This document shows, one piece after another, positions 63,974 through 64,000 of a stretch of 64,000 nt of DNA. The stretch is from Myxococcales bacterium (lineage in GTDB: Bacteria > Myxococcota_A > Polyangia > Haliangiales > Haliangiaceae), in NCBI GenBank assembly GCA_016794525.1, contig JAEUJY010000165.1:1-64000 (forward strand), given 5' to 3'. Position numbers and translations under genes: made by a program. How positions within the stretch are numbered: the stretch's first letter is position 1; each line of letters opens with the position of its first letter. The notes below the pieces were generated by a model. The model saw nothing but the letters and a program-made list of their open reading frames with translations, was not told the origin of the DNA and made no database searches.

Positions 63974-64000
63974 CGCAGCCTCCTGAGGCTTGGTCCGGGT

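Overview
The window is about 64 kb of very GC-rich bacterial DNA, densely packed with genes. Many adjacent genes overlap by 1-4 bases at TGATG, GTGA or ATGA junctions. The content points to a myxobacterium (Myxococcota, possibly near Haliangium/Kofleria; the family is my inference). It has many small lipoproteins, a Ser/Thr kinase fused to an FGE-sulfatase domain, a Cys-rich Sel1 protein ending in a MYXO-CTERM-like sorting tail, and a MoxR/VWA operon. I see no rRNA, tRNA, CRISPR array or transposase.

Layout. 1-5.3 kb: a partial gene, a His-rich lipoprotein, a large intergenic inverted repeat, the lepA-lepB operon led by a small ribbon-helix-helix gene, then a divergent EF-hand-like lipoprotein and a cupin. 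5.3-9 kb: a membrane zinc peptidase with a disturbed N-terminus, an ECF sigma factor, a zinc alcohol dehydrogenase and a thioredoxin-like ferredoxin. 9-13.4 kb: a MacAB-type export operon with two permeases. 13.5-17.4 kb: an RGG-rich disordered protein, a secreted protein, a nine-copy palindrome array with a CCACGTGG core, and transketolase. 17.4-22.1 kb: a CxxCH lipoprotein followed by a membrane [4Fe-4S] protein fused to a cyclic-nucleotide-binding domain. 22.2-29.6 kb: glucose-6-phosphate isomerase, an ABC-F ATPase, Ppx/GppA, a GNAT acetyltransferase and a DUF4349 lipoprotein. 29.6-36.5 kb: an outer-membrane barrel protein and the kinase/Sel1 pair. 36.4-41.1 kb: glycerate kinase, prmC and a GT39 glycosyltransferase. 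41.4-50.6 kb: a five-gene MoxR/DUF58/VWA operon. 50.6-54.3 kb: a NhaR-like LysR regulator facing two universal stress proteins and an MscS channel. 54.3-58.1 kb: a methyltransferase, RNA ligase, HD-polynucleotide kinase and unknown protein in one operon. 58.1-64 kb: a lipid-attack-like island with a phospholipase C-type phosphoesterase, two tiny paralogues of its N-terminal module, a PLD-family protein, a proline-rich protein and a degenerate Nudix protein.

Two features recur. First, many genes have a -10-like TAnnnT hexamer only 5-9 bases before the start codon, several with a TTG-type -35 at 16-17 bp, which suggests widespread leaderless transcription. Second, the loci most likely to be new biology are the RNA end-healing/sealing operon (54.3-58.1 kb), the phospholipase island framed by inverted 46-bp elements (58.1-62.9 kb), the redox/cyclic-nucleotide fusion (17.4-22.1 kb) and the parS-like palindrome array (15.2 kb). 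All functions are read from sequence motifs and remembered families; no database search was possible.
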